A stretch of DNA of 9,805 nucleotides from Deltaproteobacteria bacterium (GCA_023250585.1 JAHFAK010000022.1:12445-22249); one strand, 5' to 3'. Positions 1 through 6,897 are shown, counted from the stretch's first letter. A program made the numbers and translations. The notes: generated by a model from the letters alone, not told the origin.

Positions 1-1211
1 TATTTATCACCGCAGGCTACAACACAACCTTCTTCGGCGCCGGCCGCAAGGAATTTAATCCCAAACAGCCAATGCCGACTTTTGAAACATATCTCAAGGA
101 AGCAGCTGAAGGGGTTATGAAGCAAGTTCCACACCCTGATTTTGATGAGGGTGTTATTGGAAATTTTATGGCTGCGCGATTTATTCGTCAGGCTAATCTT
201 CCGGGATTTTTACCCGCTTTTGTTCCAAGCCTTAGATATAAACCTTGTACGAGCGTTGAAGGAGCATGCGGATCTGGTGGCTTAGCTGTATTCAATGGAG
301 TTCGTAGTGTTTTATCTGGGCTTGCTGATAGCGTATATGTTTGCGGATTCGAAATTCAAAATACCATGAAAGCTGTGTATGGCGCTGATATTCTTGCTGG
401 TGCTGCGTATCATGCACAAGAGAGAAAAACTGGTCAGGCTCATTTTTTCCCGGGCATTTTTTCAGAGCGGGCGGGCGCATATTATGAAAAATATGGATAT
501 GATACTACTCGTAAAGCAATGGCAATGTGGTATGAGTATTCTATCAAAAATGCACGCAAAAATCCTAAAGCTCAGGAATATCAGAATACAACGGAAGATC
601 TCTTGGCTCTTGGAATGTTAAAGCCTAGCCCTGATATTTTTGTTCCATGTTTAAATCTCTTTGATTGCTCCAAAGTATCCGATGGTGCATCAGCCCTTGT
701 TGTTGCTTCAGAAGAAGGTTTAGCGAAATTGGGTATTAAAAAGGAAAACGCTGTCGAAATAATTGGTATTGGTGGAGCAGAAGGGGAGATTACCAATAAA
801 CCAAAAGATCTAACCGTTTTAGATACAACAGTTGAAGCAGGCAAGAAAGCATTTACCATGGCGGGAATTACAAAAGATGATCTTTCATTTTTAGAGCTTC
901 ATGATTGTTTTACTATAACGGGTCTTCTCGCTTTGGAAGCGCTTGGCTTTTCAGATAAAGGACGTGGAGCATATTTTGTTTTAGAGGGAAATATAGGAAT
1001 TGCTACAAGCCTGGCCGTAAATCTTTCGGGTGGACTTGGTGGATTTGGTCATCCTACGGGTGCGACAGGTGTTCGTCAAATGGTTGATTTATATGAACAG
1101 CTTACCAGCATTGCACCCAATCAAGGGAAGATAAAAACACCGTATGGCATGATGGTAAGTATGGGCGGAAATGATAAAACAGTAACGGCATTTATAGTTA
1201 AGAAGTCATAA
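1..1211 (+). CDS. SCP2-type thiolase (acetyl-CoA acyltransferase), 5' end cut by window edge
   Basis: Thiolase of the SCP2/SCPx-like subfamily, which cleaves 3-oxoacyl-CoA with CoA into acetyl-CoA and a shortened acyl-CoA, or runs the reverse condensation. The frame is open from base 3 (FITAGYNTTFFGAGRKEF), ahead of the first ATG at 72. That leader is a typical thiolase N-terminus, so the ATG at 72 is internal and only a few codons are missing. Key motifs are the nucleophile Cys in GACGSGG (codon 267-269), HDCF (His at 900-902) and GHPTGATG (His at 1050-1052). In SCP2 thiolases HDCF replaces NEAF and its Cys takes over from the C-terminal CxG Cys. Consistent with this, the C-terminus here reads SMGGND and has no Cys. 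About 402 residues are visible, close to the family's usual length. It is first in a + strand operon with prpB and prpC. SCP2-type thiolases can release propionyl-CoA from 2-methyl-branched substrates, which fits that context; the real substrate is inferred. Confidence 0.9.
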   Translation, partial: FITAGYNTTFFGAGRKEFNPKQPMPTFETYLKEAAEGVMKQVPHPDFDEGVIGNFMAARFIRQANLPGFLPAFVPSLRYKPCTSVEGACGSGGLAVFNGVRSVLSGLADSVYVCGFEIQNTMKAVYGADILAGAAYHAQERKTGQAHFFPGIFSERAGAYYEKYGYDTTRKAMAMWYEYSIKNARKNPKAQEYQNTTEDLLALGMLKPSPDIFVPCLNLFDCSKVSDGASALVVASEEGLAKLGIKKENAVEIIGIGGAEGEITNKPKDLTVLDTTVEAGKKAFTMAGITKDDLSFLELHDCFTITGLLALEALGFSDKGRGAYFVLEGNIGIATSLAVNLSGGLGGFGHPTGATGVRQMVDLYEQLTSIAPNQGKIKTPYGMMVSMGGNDKTVTAFIVKKS

Positions 1212-1225
1212 TCCATGTCTTCTTC

Positions 1226-1231
1226 AAGGAG
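1226..1231 (+). promoter_or_regulatory. ribosome binding site that sets the prpB start
   Basis: AAGGAG lies 4 bases before the ATG at 1236. The earlier in-frame ATG at 1215 has no Shine-Dalgarno sequence, because the bases before it are the end of the thiolase gene. A start at 1236 also gives the family-typical length. Confidence 0.65.
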
Positions 1232-1235
1232 CCAT

Positions 1236-2120
1236 ATGACACGATTTCAAGAACAAAGAAAAAAGTTCCGAGGACTTATATCCGGTAAGGGCCTTATGTT
1301 GCCGGGTGCTTTTAATGCCATTACGGCAAAGGTAGCAGAGCGAGCAGGATTTCAAGGCATTTACATTTCTGGAGCAGGATTATCAAATGGTCAGGGCTTT
1401 CCTGATATTGGTCTTTTGAGTCTTTCAGAGGTTATTACTTTATCAAAATATATTGTGGATGCGGTTACGATTCCTTGTATTGCAGATGCTGACACTGGAT
1501 TTGGTGAAGCAGTAAATGTTACCCGCGCTGTACAGGAGTTTGAAAATATTGGTGTTGCCGGCATTCACCTTGAAGATCAAATTATTCCTAAACGTTGCGG
1601 ACATCTTTCAGGCAAAGAGCTTATTAGTACCATTGCTATGTGTGAAAAAATTACAGCAGCCACGCTTGCACGACAGGATGAAAATTTTTTAATCATTGCG
1701 CGTACTGATTCGCGGGATGTTGAAGGTTTCGATAAAGCAATTGAACGCTCTTGCGCATATGTTAAAGCTGGAGCTGATGCGATTTTTATTGAGGCATTGG
1801 AAACAAAAGATGAATTTAAAAAATTTGCAAAAGAATTTAAAGTTCCTCTTTTAGCAAATATGACTGAATTTGGAAAATCAGAGCTTATGAGCTTTGAGGA
1901 GCTTTCACCTATGGGTTATAAAATGGTCATCTATCCTATGACTGCATTTCGAGTGATGATGAAGGCTACAGAAACAGCATATACAGAATTATTCAAAAAG
2001 GGAACGCAGAAAAATTTTATTGATACAATGCAAACGCGTAAAGAGTTATATGATGTACTTGAGTATGATCGGTATGCAGAATTAGATAAACGTGTTGCCG
2101 GATATAAAAAAGGTTTATAA
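1236..2120 (+). CDS. prpB: methylisocitrate lyase PrpB
   Basis: Cytosolic enzyme of the isocitrate lyase/PEP mutase superfamily. It splits 2-methylisocitrate into pyruvate and succinate, the last step of the methylcitrate cycle for propionyl-CoA. The isocitrate-lyase signature KRCGH with its catalytic Cys is present (HLEDQIIPKRCGH), preceded by the metal-binding DADTGFG and followed by IARTDSRDVEGFDKAIER. The C-terminal block FIDTMQTRKELYDVLEY closely resembles E. coli PrpB (DTMQTRNELYE), which separates it from true isocitrate lyases; those are also much longer. With the start at 1236 it has 294 residues, against about 296 in E. coli. An upstream ATG at 1215 would add seven residues but has no ribosome binding site. 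The gap to the thiolase stop is 24 bases, so the two are probably co-transcribed. The usual partner dehydratase (prpD) is not in view. Confidence 0.95.
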   Translation: MTRFQEQRKKFRGLISGKGLMLPGAFNAITAKVAERAGFQGIYISGAGLSNGQGFPDIGLLSLSEVITLSKYIVDAVTIPCIADADTGFGEAVNVTRAVQEFENIGVAGIHLEDQIIPKRCGHLSGKELISTIAMCEKITAATLARQDENFLIIARTDSRDVEGFDKAIERSCAYVKAGADAIFIEALETKDEFKKFAKEFKVPLLANMTEFGKSELMSFEELSPMGYKMVIYPMTAFRVMMKATETAYTELFKKGTQKNFIDTMQTRKELYDVLEYDRYAELDKRVAGYKKGL

Positions 2121-2132
2121 AGCGGGAAGCAT

Positions 2133-2208
2133 GTCATTGCGAGCACAGCGAAGCAATCTCATTCGGTTTGTTAGAGATTGCTTCGTCGCTATCACTCCTC
2201 GCAATGAC
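2133..2208. repeat. palindromic repeat of the GTCATTGCGAG type
   Basis: The left arm, 2133-2160, begins GTCATTGCGAG and ends GAAGCAATCTC. The right arm, 2174-2208, is its inverse, running from GAGATTGCTTCG to CTCGCAATGAC. The 13-base loop is 2161-2173. The right arm carries about 7 extra bases, so the hairpin has internal bulges. Repeats with this core are known as dispersed intergenic palindromes in many unrelated bacterial genomes. Here it fills most of the prpB-prpC spacer. It has no T run, so it is not a standard terminator, though it would fold in the operon mRNA. Confidence 0.85.
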
Positions 2209-2248
2209 ACCTTACCCTCAAGTTTGGCTTTTCTCATGAGGAATTTCT

Positions 2249-3388
2249 ATGTCTAATGAAATCATTGCCCCCAAAGGTCTTGCCGGTGTTATTGTCGATG
2301 ACAGCTCAATTAGTAAAGTCGATGTAGAAATCAATCAGCTCATCTATCGTGGCTATGACATGAAAGAGCTTACGGAAAAATCGTATTTTCTTGAAGTAGC
2401 TTATTTACTTTTGCATGGTGAGCTTCCAAAGAAAAAAGAACTTGATGAATTTTTGCTTTTTGAACGAGAACATAGAGAAATTCCCGAAGAAGTTTATAAT
2501 ATTTACAAAAGCGTGCCGAAGTATGCGCATCCCATGGATTCACTGCGATTAGGCGTAACATTCTTGGGAATTTTAGATAAGCACAATACATTAGGCGACA
2601 CAAGTCGAGAAGAGACACGTGCAAAAGCAAAAAATCTTCTCGCAAAAATTCCGACGCTCATCGCCAATGGCTATCGCGTTTCTCATGGAATGCCGGTTGT
2701 AAAACCTCGGAAGGATCTTGATTTCAGTCGAAATTTTTTACACATGATTACCGGAAAAGATACTCTCGATGATCTTGTGGTCAAAACATTTGATGTAACG
2801 ATGATTCTCTATGCCGAGCATGGTTTTAATGCATCGACATTTGCAGGAAGAGTAACTGCATCAACGCTTTCCGATTATTATTCAGCTGTAGCATCGGCAA
2901 TTGGAACATTAAAAGGTCCATTGCATGGAGGAGCGAATGAACAAGTCATGTACATGCTTCAAGAAATTGGAAATAAAGATACAGCTGCTGCATACATTAA
3001 AGATAAACTTGCAAAAAAAGATAAGATCATGGGTTTTGGACATCGGCTCTACCGTACTGGCGATTCGCGCACGCCGATCATAAAAGAACTCGGATGGAAT
3101 CTTGCAAAGAAACTCGGCAATACACGTTGGAATGAAATTGCCGATGTCGTCGAAGAAACAATGAAGACCGAAAAAAATATTTTTCCCAATCTCGATTTCC
3201 CAACCGCAACCGCGTACTACTTAATGGGAATTCCTATTGAACTCTATACGCCGCTTTTTGCCGCAAGCAGAATCACCGGCTGGAGCGCGCACATCATCGA
3301 ACAATTCGAAAACAACCGCCTCATCCGGCCTGGGTCGAGGTATGTAGGGCCGGCAAAAAGAAATTATATTGCTCTCGAGAAACGATAA
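2249..3388 (+). CDS. prpC: 2-methylcitrate synthase / citrate synthase family (PrpC-like)
   Basis: Cytosolic enzyme that condenses propionyl-CoA (or acetyl-CoA) with oxaloacetate. At 379 residues it is the short PrpC/type II citrate synthase form. The catalytic triad is visible: His226 in KGPLHGGAN, His265 in GFGHRLY and Asp316 in FPNLDF. The N-terminal block GLAGVIVDDSSISKV followed by YRGY resembles PrpC and the actinobacterial-type synthases (GLAGVVVD.TAISKV), and the C-terminal RPGSRYVGP is the usual substrate-binding end. GAGGAA at 2238-2243 lies 5 bases before the ATG. Being next to prpB makes methylcitrate synthase the likelier role, but many such enzymes accept both acyl-CoAs, so a housekeeping citrate synthase is not excluded. 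Its stop codon overlaps the next ATG by one base (TAATG), which suggests translational coupling. Confidence 0.88.
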   Translation: MSNEIIAPKGLAGVIVDDSSISKVDVEINQLIYRGYDMKELTEKSYFLEVAYLLLHGELPKKKELDEFLLFEREHREIPEEVYNIYKSVPKYAHPMDSLRLGVTFLGILDKHNTLGDTSREETRAKAKNLLAKIPTLIANGYRVSHGMPVVKPRKDLDFSRNFLHMITGKDTLDDLVVKTFDVTMILYAEHGFNASTFAGRVTASTLSDYYSAVASAIGTLKGPLHGGANEQVMYMLQEIGNKDTAAAYIKDKLAKKDKIMGFGHRLYRTGDSRTPIIKELGWNLAKKLGNTRWNEIADVVEETMKTEKNIFPNLDFPTATAYYLMGIPIELYTPLFAASRITGWSAHIIEQFENNRLIRPGSRYVGPAKRNYIALEKR

Positions 3389-3912
3389 TGCTGAGTATGA
3401 CCAAAGACGCTTCGTATTGGATTCAAAAATTAAGTCTGATTCCTCTGCCTGAAGAAGGGGGAATGTACAAAGAAACATTTCGATCGAATATAACAATTCC
3501 TGAGGCTGGATTACCTCCTGGATATAATGGATCACGTGTAGCCATTACTGATATTTATTATTTGCTTCAGGGTAAAACTTTTTCAGCCTTCCATCGCTTA
3601 AGATCAGATGAACTTTGGCATTTTCATACAGGTACGACACTCCTTGTACATATTATATATGACAATAGCCATTATGAGTGCGTCCACCTTGGGCGTTCTG
3701 ATAATCCTAAAAGTGTTCTGCGTGTAACGCTTCCGAGAGGATCTTGGTTTGCAGCTGAAATGAAAGATAAAGATGATTCATGTTACGCACTACTTAGTTG
3801 TGTAGTTGCCCCAGGATTTGAATTGAGCGATTTTGAAATCGGCAAACGAGAAAAACTTATTAACCAATTTCCAGAATACAAAGAAGTCATTACGAGACTG
3901 ACACATAGATAA
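3388..3912 (+). CDS. DUF985 / Cupin_5 family protein
   Basis: Single-domain cupin of the DUF985 (Cupin_5, YML079w-like) family, 174 residues. Family landmarks run in order: EEGGMYKETFRS (22-33), ITDIYYLL (53-60), SAFHRLRSDELWHFHTG (66-82), PRGSWFAAE (116-124), CVVAPGFELSDFEIGKREKL (138-157) and FPEY (161-164). The His and Glu residues of the central block would line the small-molecule pocket. No signal peptide is seen, so it is probably cytosolic. No enzymatic role is established for the family, although a sugar- or nucleotide-sugar-type ligand has been suggested from its fold. The ATG is fused to the prpC stop, so it is the last gene of the propionate operon; a link to that pathway is only contextual. 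An alternative start is the ATG at 3397. Confidence 0.88.
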   Translation: MLSMTKDASYWIQKLSLIPLPEEGGMYKETFRSNITIPEAGLPPGYNGSRVAITDIYYLLQGKTFSAFHRLRSDELWHFHTGTTLLVHIIYDNSHYECVHLGRSDNPKSVLRVTLPRGSWFAAEMKDKDDSCYALLSCVVAPGFELSDFEIGKREKLINQFPEYKEVITRLTHR

Positions 3913-3936
3913 TTATCATAGTTTTTTACGGTGCTA

Positions 3937-4404
3937 TTATTTTGATGATTTTTCATCGATAAGAAATCGTTCAGGTTTACCTTTTTCATGAATTCTAAAA
4001 ACTACTGCTTTGAGCGGTTTTTTTCCTGTACGGACTGTGTGTGGAACGCCATACGGTATGTACGCAACTTGTCCAGGAAGTTTAATTTCTTCTCCCTTAT
4101 TATCGATGTTCTGTATAGCTTCACCTTCAATGATAAATGCGATTTCTTCGCCAGGATGCGTATGGAGAGGAGCTGATTTTCCAGGAGCCAGCTCGACTAG
4201 ACTTACAATGATTTCTTTATCCTCAACACCATGAATTTGCCCTGTATATAGTGTTGTAGAAAATGGCTTAGGTTTCTGTTCGGCCTGACAATCAGTAAAC
4301 CATTGTGTCCTCCAAGGATAAGAGGATAGTGTCATGAATCCTATAACAAGTATCACACATCCCGCGATAATACTCCATGCAAGGCCCGACGTTTTTAATT
4401 TCAT
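3937..4404 (-). CDS. membrane-anchored or exported small cupin (Cupin_2)
   Basis: 155 residues. Residues about 8-26 form a hydrophobic helix after a short basic N-terminus (MKLK), so this is a membrane anchor or uncleaved signal with the rest outside the cytoplasm. The cupin barrel follows. Motif 1 is APLHTHPGEEIAFIIEGEA, with His81, His83 and Glu87. Motif 2 is GQVAYIPYGVPHTVRTG, with His122. These four are the usual metal ligands, so a metal-binding fold is well supported while the ligand or reaction is unknown. A Shine-Dalgarno sequence (AAAGGAG, 4419-4413) precedes the ATG. The gene converges with the DUF985 cupin across 24 bases. The two cupins belong to different families and do not look like duplicates. 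Confidence 0.85.
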   Translation of the reverse strand: MKLKTSGLAWSIIAGCVILVIGFMTLSSYPWRTQWFTDCQAEQKPKPFSTTLYTGQIHGVEDKEIIVSLVELAPGKSAPLHTHPGEEIAFIIEGEAIQNIDNKGEEIKLPGQVAYIPYGVPHTVRTGKKPLKAVVFRIHEKGKPERFLIDEKSSK

Positions 4405-4438
4405 AACAAATTCTCCTTTCTTAAAATATAAAGCATAT

Positions 4439-4467
4439 TTTATATTGGTAGTCTAAATAAATAGCAA
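4439..4467 (-). promoter_or_regulatory. predicted promoter for the exported cupin
   Basis: Reading the - strand, TTGCTA (4467-4462) is followed after exactly 17 bases by TATAAA (4444-4439). These match the sigma70 consensus at 4/6 and 5/6. The ribosome binding site and ATG follow about 20-35 bases downstream. The region is A+T-rich, so chance matches are possible. Confidence 0.4.
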
Positions 4468-4567
4468 GCAAATGAAAAAGTGACATTCAACTTTCCGTCA
4501 AACGGCGGTGCTCATATTTTATGTGACCGGAGCTTTTTGACTGATTGTTGACTGACACCTTTTCACC

Positions 4568-4674
4568 ATGAAAATAAAAACGTAGAAATCGTACGACGAA
4601 AAGATAAAAAAATATTTGAAGTATCTATTAATAAAGTGAGAACCCGTATTGATTCCCTGATACGTGAGACATAA
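4568..4674 (+). pseudogene. small basic reading frame, start out of frame by one base
   Basis: The ATG at 4568 reads MKIKT and then stops at TAG (4583). The frame one base over is open from 4552 to TAA at 4672-4674 and encodes a plausible charged peptide (VEIVRRKDKKIFEVSINK, then VRTRIDSLIRET), but it has no ATG, GTG or TTG in a sensible place. One extra A in the A5 run at 4576-4580 would join the two into a protein of about 35 residues. It ends 3 bases before the ATG of the next small frame, an operon-like spacing. No clear ribosome binding site is seen and no family is recognised. It may be a decayed gene, a sequencing indel or a chance frame. Confidence 0.3.
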
Positions 4675-4677
4675 ACT

Positions 4678-4963
4678 ATGAAAAAAAAATAAACGCACGA
4701 AAAAAGTTATTTCAAAGAAAAAAACAAAGACCAAAAAGCATGAGCGGGTAGAAAAAGGAAGCTTGATTGCGGCAACTATTAAAACATTAAAAGAAAAAAT
4801 CGAGAGCTTGAATTCTGATATCATCGCGCTTCGTGAATTTAATGACTACGAAATCCTTGATGCTACAGCAAATAATTTAGGAAAATTGAAAACCAACATC
4901 GATTTCAAACTCGGCCTTTTCCGTCGCAACTTTGCCAAGAAGGAACTCGAGAGGATTTTTTAA
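4678..4963 (+). CDS. small lysine-rich coiled-coil protein, start separated from body by an A9 run
   Basis: Not recognised. The ATG at 4678 is followed by nine A residues (4681-4689) and then TAA in that frame. The neighbouring frame is open from 4682 to TAA at 4961-4963. With eight A residues the two would join into a protein of about 94 residues. Its N-terminus is very rich in Lys and Arg (KKNKRTKKVISKKKTKTKK), followed by a helical segment with coiled-coil-like spacing (LIAATIKTLKEKIESLNSDI) and the C-terminus FAKKELERIF. As written, the only conventional start in the open frame is TTG at 4763, giving a 66-residue product without the basic tail and with no ribosome binding site. RNA polymerase slippage on A9 could yield the full protein; a base-calling error or a recent mutation would look the same. 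Its last codons form the left copy of the direct repeat flanking the LysR/PepE pair. Confidence 0.5.
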
Positions 4964-4968
4964 TTAAG
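4943..4968. repeat. direct repeat, left copy (3' end of the lysine-rich gene)
   Basis: A 26-base segment from GAACTCGA to AATTAAG that covers the codons for ELERIF, their stop and the end of the LysR gene on the other strand. It recurs at 6898-6922 with one substitution (G4951 against A6906) and one T fewer in the T run. Confidence 0.7.
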
Positions 4969-5919
4969 TCTATTCGAATTCATCATTTTCTTAATAGTTT
5001 TATGATTCCTAAAAAAAAACTCAGAACAAAACTGAACAAAAGCTCGTTCAATTGGTAATGGTTTTTTATTAGGAAGCTGAGCTAATTTTATCATATTACG
5101 ATAATCTTCTTTATACGTATTGATTCTGACAAGTTTATTAGTTTTAAGTTCATTTTTTATTAAATACGTCGGAATTAATGCGAGTCCTAACCCCTGTTTT
5201 GTAAAAGCAATATTGGTACGTATTGAATCACTGATTACTGATAATTCGACTCTTCGAGGAACTTTACTAAAATGGTGTTTAAACCAAAAGAAAATTTCGG
5301 TTGCTTGTTCTACATGCGAAATAAAATCCAAATTACTTAAGTTTTCATAGGTATGATTTTTTGAATTATGTATGTGATCTTTGTAATAGGTTCGTGAGCA
5401 GGTTAGGATTTGATCTTCAATAAGAATTTTCCGTGTGGATATTGGATGCATACGCTCGAAAACATCTCCTGCATCAATAAAACACATATCGAGTTTATTT
5501 GATATTAAAAGACTAACAAGTATCGGGGGAATCCCTAATGTGATATCGAAACGAACTCCGGGATTTTTTAATCTAAAGTCAGCAATTAACTTCGAAAGAA
5601 AATTGGTAGTAAACTCAAGCGGTGCCCCAATTTTTAGTATTCCATAAAGTTCCTTCTTTGAACCTTGTAATTCTTTGACAACGTTTTCAATACTATTCAA
5701 AAGTGGGGACAATGCTTCATGAAGTACATACCCTTCGCGAGTCAATATAATTGAAGGTCCTGAACGGATAAAAAGTTGAGTATTAAGCTCATCTTCAAGA
5801 TTTTTGATCTGTTGGCTTACTGCTGATCTGGTAACTTTTAACAGTTTCGATGCTCGTGAAATTTTACCCGTTTCTGCAACGTAGTAAAAATTTTTTAATT
5901 TCTCTAGATTCGGTATCAT
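4960..5919 (-). CDS. LysR-family transcriptional regulator
   Basis: 319 residues, a standard LysR-type length. The N-terminal winged helix-turn-helix is clear: LEKLKNFYYVAETGKISRAS, then KLLKVTRSAVSQQIKNLEDEL and LFIRSG..IILTREG (about residues 5-65). A linker helix and a two-lobed effector-binding domain follow (about 90-295, beginning GILKIGAPLEFTTNFLSKLI). It is cytosolic and binds DNA, usually as a tetramer. It is transcribed divergently from the exported peptidase gene with about 100 bases between the two starts, the classic layout in which the regulator controls its neighbour and itself. The effector cannot be told from sequence. The C-terminus (KTIKKMMNSNRLN) is basic, and its stop codon lies inside the direct repeat shared with the lysine-rich gene end. 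No convincing Shine-Dalgarno sequence precedes the ATG. Confidence 0.93.
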   Translation of the reverse strand: MIPNLEKLKNFYYVAETGKISRASKLLKVTRSAVSQQIKNLEDELNTQLFIRSGPSIILTREGYVLHEALSPLLNSIENVVKELQGSKKELYGILKIGAPLEFTTNFLSKLIADFRLKNPGVRFDITLGIPPILVSLLISNKLDMCFIDAGDVFERMHPISTRKILIEDQILTCSRTYYKDHIHNSKNHTYENLSNLDFISHVEQATEIFFWFKHHFSKVPRRVELSVISDSIRTNIAFTKQGLGLALIPTYLIKNELKTNKLVRINTYKEDYRNMIKLAQLPNKKPLPIERAFVQFCSEFFFRNHKTIKKMMNSNRLN

Positions 5920-5985
5920 TAGTTTTTCTAATGTTTAAAGTAATAAAACTGTATCTTTTCTTACTAATAAAAATCAAGTATTAAT
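5918..5985. promoter_or_regulatory. candidate LysR binding dyads in the divergent spacer
   Basis: Two dyads fit the T-N11-A pattern typical of LysR boxes. ATTAG-N5-CTAAT (5918-5932) is perfect and overlaps the regulator's own start codon, as expected for autoregulation. ACTAATA-N9-TATTAAT (5963-5985) matches at 6 of 7 arm positions and lies about 37 bases before the peptidase ATG. The spacer is very A+T-rich, so these are suggestive only. Confidence 0.3.
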
Positions 5986-6008
5986 TATTCTCAGGAAAAT
6001 AAACATTT

Positions 6009-6014
6009 GGAGGG
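6009..6014 (+). promoter_or_regulatory. ribosome binding site that sets the peptidase start
   Basis: GGAGGG lies 7 bases before the ATG at 6022. It rules out the in-frame TTG at 6007, which would begin at the ribosome binding site itself. Confidence 0.8.
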
Positions 6015-6021
6015 AACATGT

Positions 6022-6879
6022 ATGCAATACACAAAACAACAAAACAGATTTAGAGTATTTTTCCTATTAATTGTCCTCTGCTTAGGATTTGTCTCTAAGG
6101 CAGAGGCTCATGATCAATCGAGTAAAAGATTCATATCTCCTTGTGCTCGTATGTTTCTAGAAAGCGGCGGTATGGCTCCTCATTTAACTTTTGTAAAAGA
6201 TCAGGTGGAAAAATTTCTTGGAAACAATGTTGATGAAGTCGTAATAATTTTTTATGCTTTGAATCGCACTGATAGTCAAAAGGAACTCGAATTAGCACAC
6301 AAATATAAGGTCTTTGGCGATCGAAGATTAATAGATCTTGATGATCATACCGATCCTAAATTAGTCCTAAAGAATGCTCAAGCTGTATGGGTCCATGGAG
6401 GAAACACATTTCTTCTTCTTGATAGACTTTATCAATATGATCTCATTCCTACTTTACAAGACTTTGTATCACAGGGTAAACCATATATGGGTACAAGTGC
6501 GGGTACTGCTATTGCTGCACCAACAATCAAAACTTCGCATGATTGGCCGATCGTCTATCCACCTTCATTTGATGCATTATCACTGGTACCTTTTCAATTT
6601 AGTGTCCACTTTACTCCAGGACTTCTTTATAATCGGAAAGGAAGGCGCTTTGTCCGTTTTAGAGCTGAGACTCGAGAAAGACGAGCTGAAGAATTTCATC
6701 AACTACATCAAAATACTGCGGACATAATTGGATTACCAGAGGGTAGCCTCCTCTTAATTGAGAACAATAAAATCATATATAAATCACCAACAGATGAACA
6801 AGCAGTAATATTTCGAAAAGGCAAGAATTCTGAATCAGTTGCACCAGATACTGATATAACTGATAAGCTTATTGATTGA
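6022..6879 (+). CDS. exported PepE-like peptidase (family S51, aspartyl dipeptidase type)
   Basis: 285 residues. Residues 1-29 form a Sec signal peptide: basic start, core VFFLLIVLCLGFV and probable cleavage after AEA. The Cys in the core lacks a lipobox, so this is not an obvious lipoprotein. The rest is family S51, with HGGNTFLLLDRL (125-136), nucleophile Ser159 in GTSAGTA, then TIKTSHDWPIVYPPSFDAL, His196 in VHFTP and Glu240 in GLPEGS. These match the Ser-His-Glu triad of Salmonella PepE, whose PIV.P.SFDAL and GLPEG blocks are the same. ETR (216-218) matches the PepE GETR segment linked to Asp-X binding. PepE itself is cytosolic and shorter, about 229 residues; the extra length here is the signal peptide, an insertion of about 9 residues after the catalytic His, and a tail. 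Cyanophycinase is the other S51 branch, but the block matches favour PepE. The divergent LysR gene is the likely regulator. Confidence 0.88.
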   Translation: MQYTKQQNRFRVFFLLIVLCLGFVSKAEAHDQSSKRFISPCARMFLESGGMAPHLTFVKDQVEKFLGNNVDEVVIIFYALNRTDSQKELELAHKYKVFGDRRLIDLDDHTDPKLVLKNAQAVWVHGGNTFLLLDRLYQYDLIPTLQDFVSQGKPYMGTSAGTAIAAPTIKTSHDWPIVYPPSFDALSLVPFQFSVHFTPGLLYNRKGRRFVRFRAETRERRAEEFHQLHQNTADIIGLPEGSLLLIENNKIIYKSPTDEQAVIFRKGKNSESVAPDTDITDKLID

Positions 6880-6897
6880 GAGTAATCTTTTCCTCAA

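Noticed and set aside
1215-1235. Earlier prpB start at ATG 1215
   Set aside because: No ribosome binding site lies before it, while AAGGAG lies before ATG 1236, which also gives the family-typical N-terminus.
3221-3535. 104-codon - strand frame over the prpC/DUF985 junction
   Set aside because: It is antisense to two well-supported genes and has no recognisable domain.
3908-3927. Possible terminator: GATAATTATC followed by six T residues
   Set aside because: The palindrome leaves no room for a stable loop and would form only about three weak pairs, so it is not a credible terminator.
3388-4404. The two cupins as a duplicated pair
   Set aside because: One is DUF985/Cupin_5 with no signal sequence, and the other is a membrane-anchored Cupin_2 with different motifs, so they are not recent duplicates.
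4519-4824. 101-codon - strand frame rich in Phe and Ser
   Set aside because: It is the complement of the lysine-rich + strand genes; long Phe and Leu stretches arise from reading their A runs backwards.
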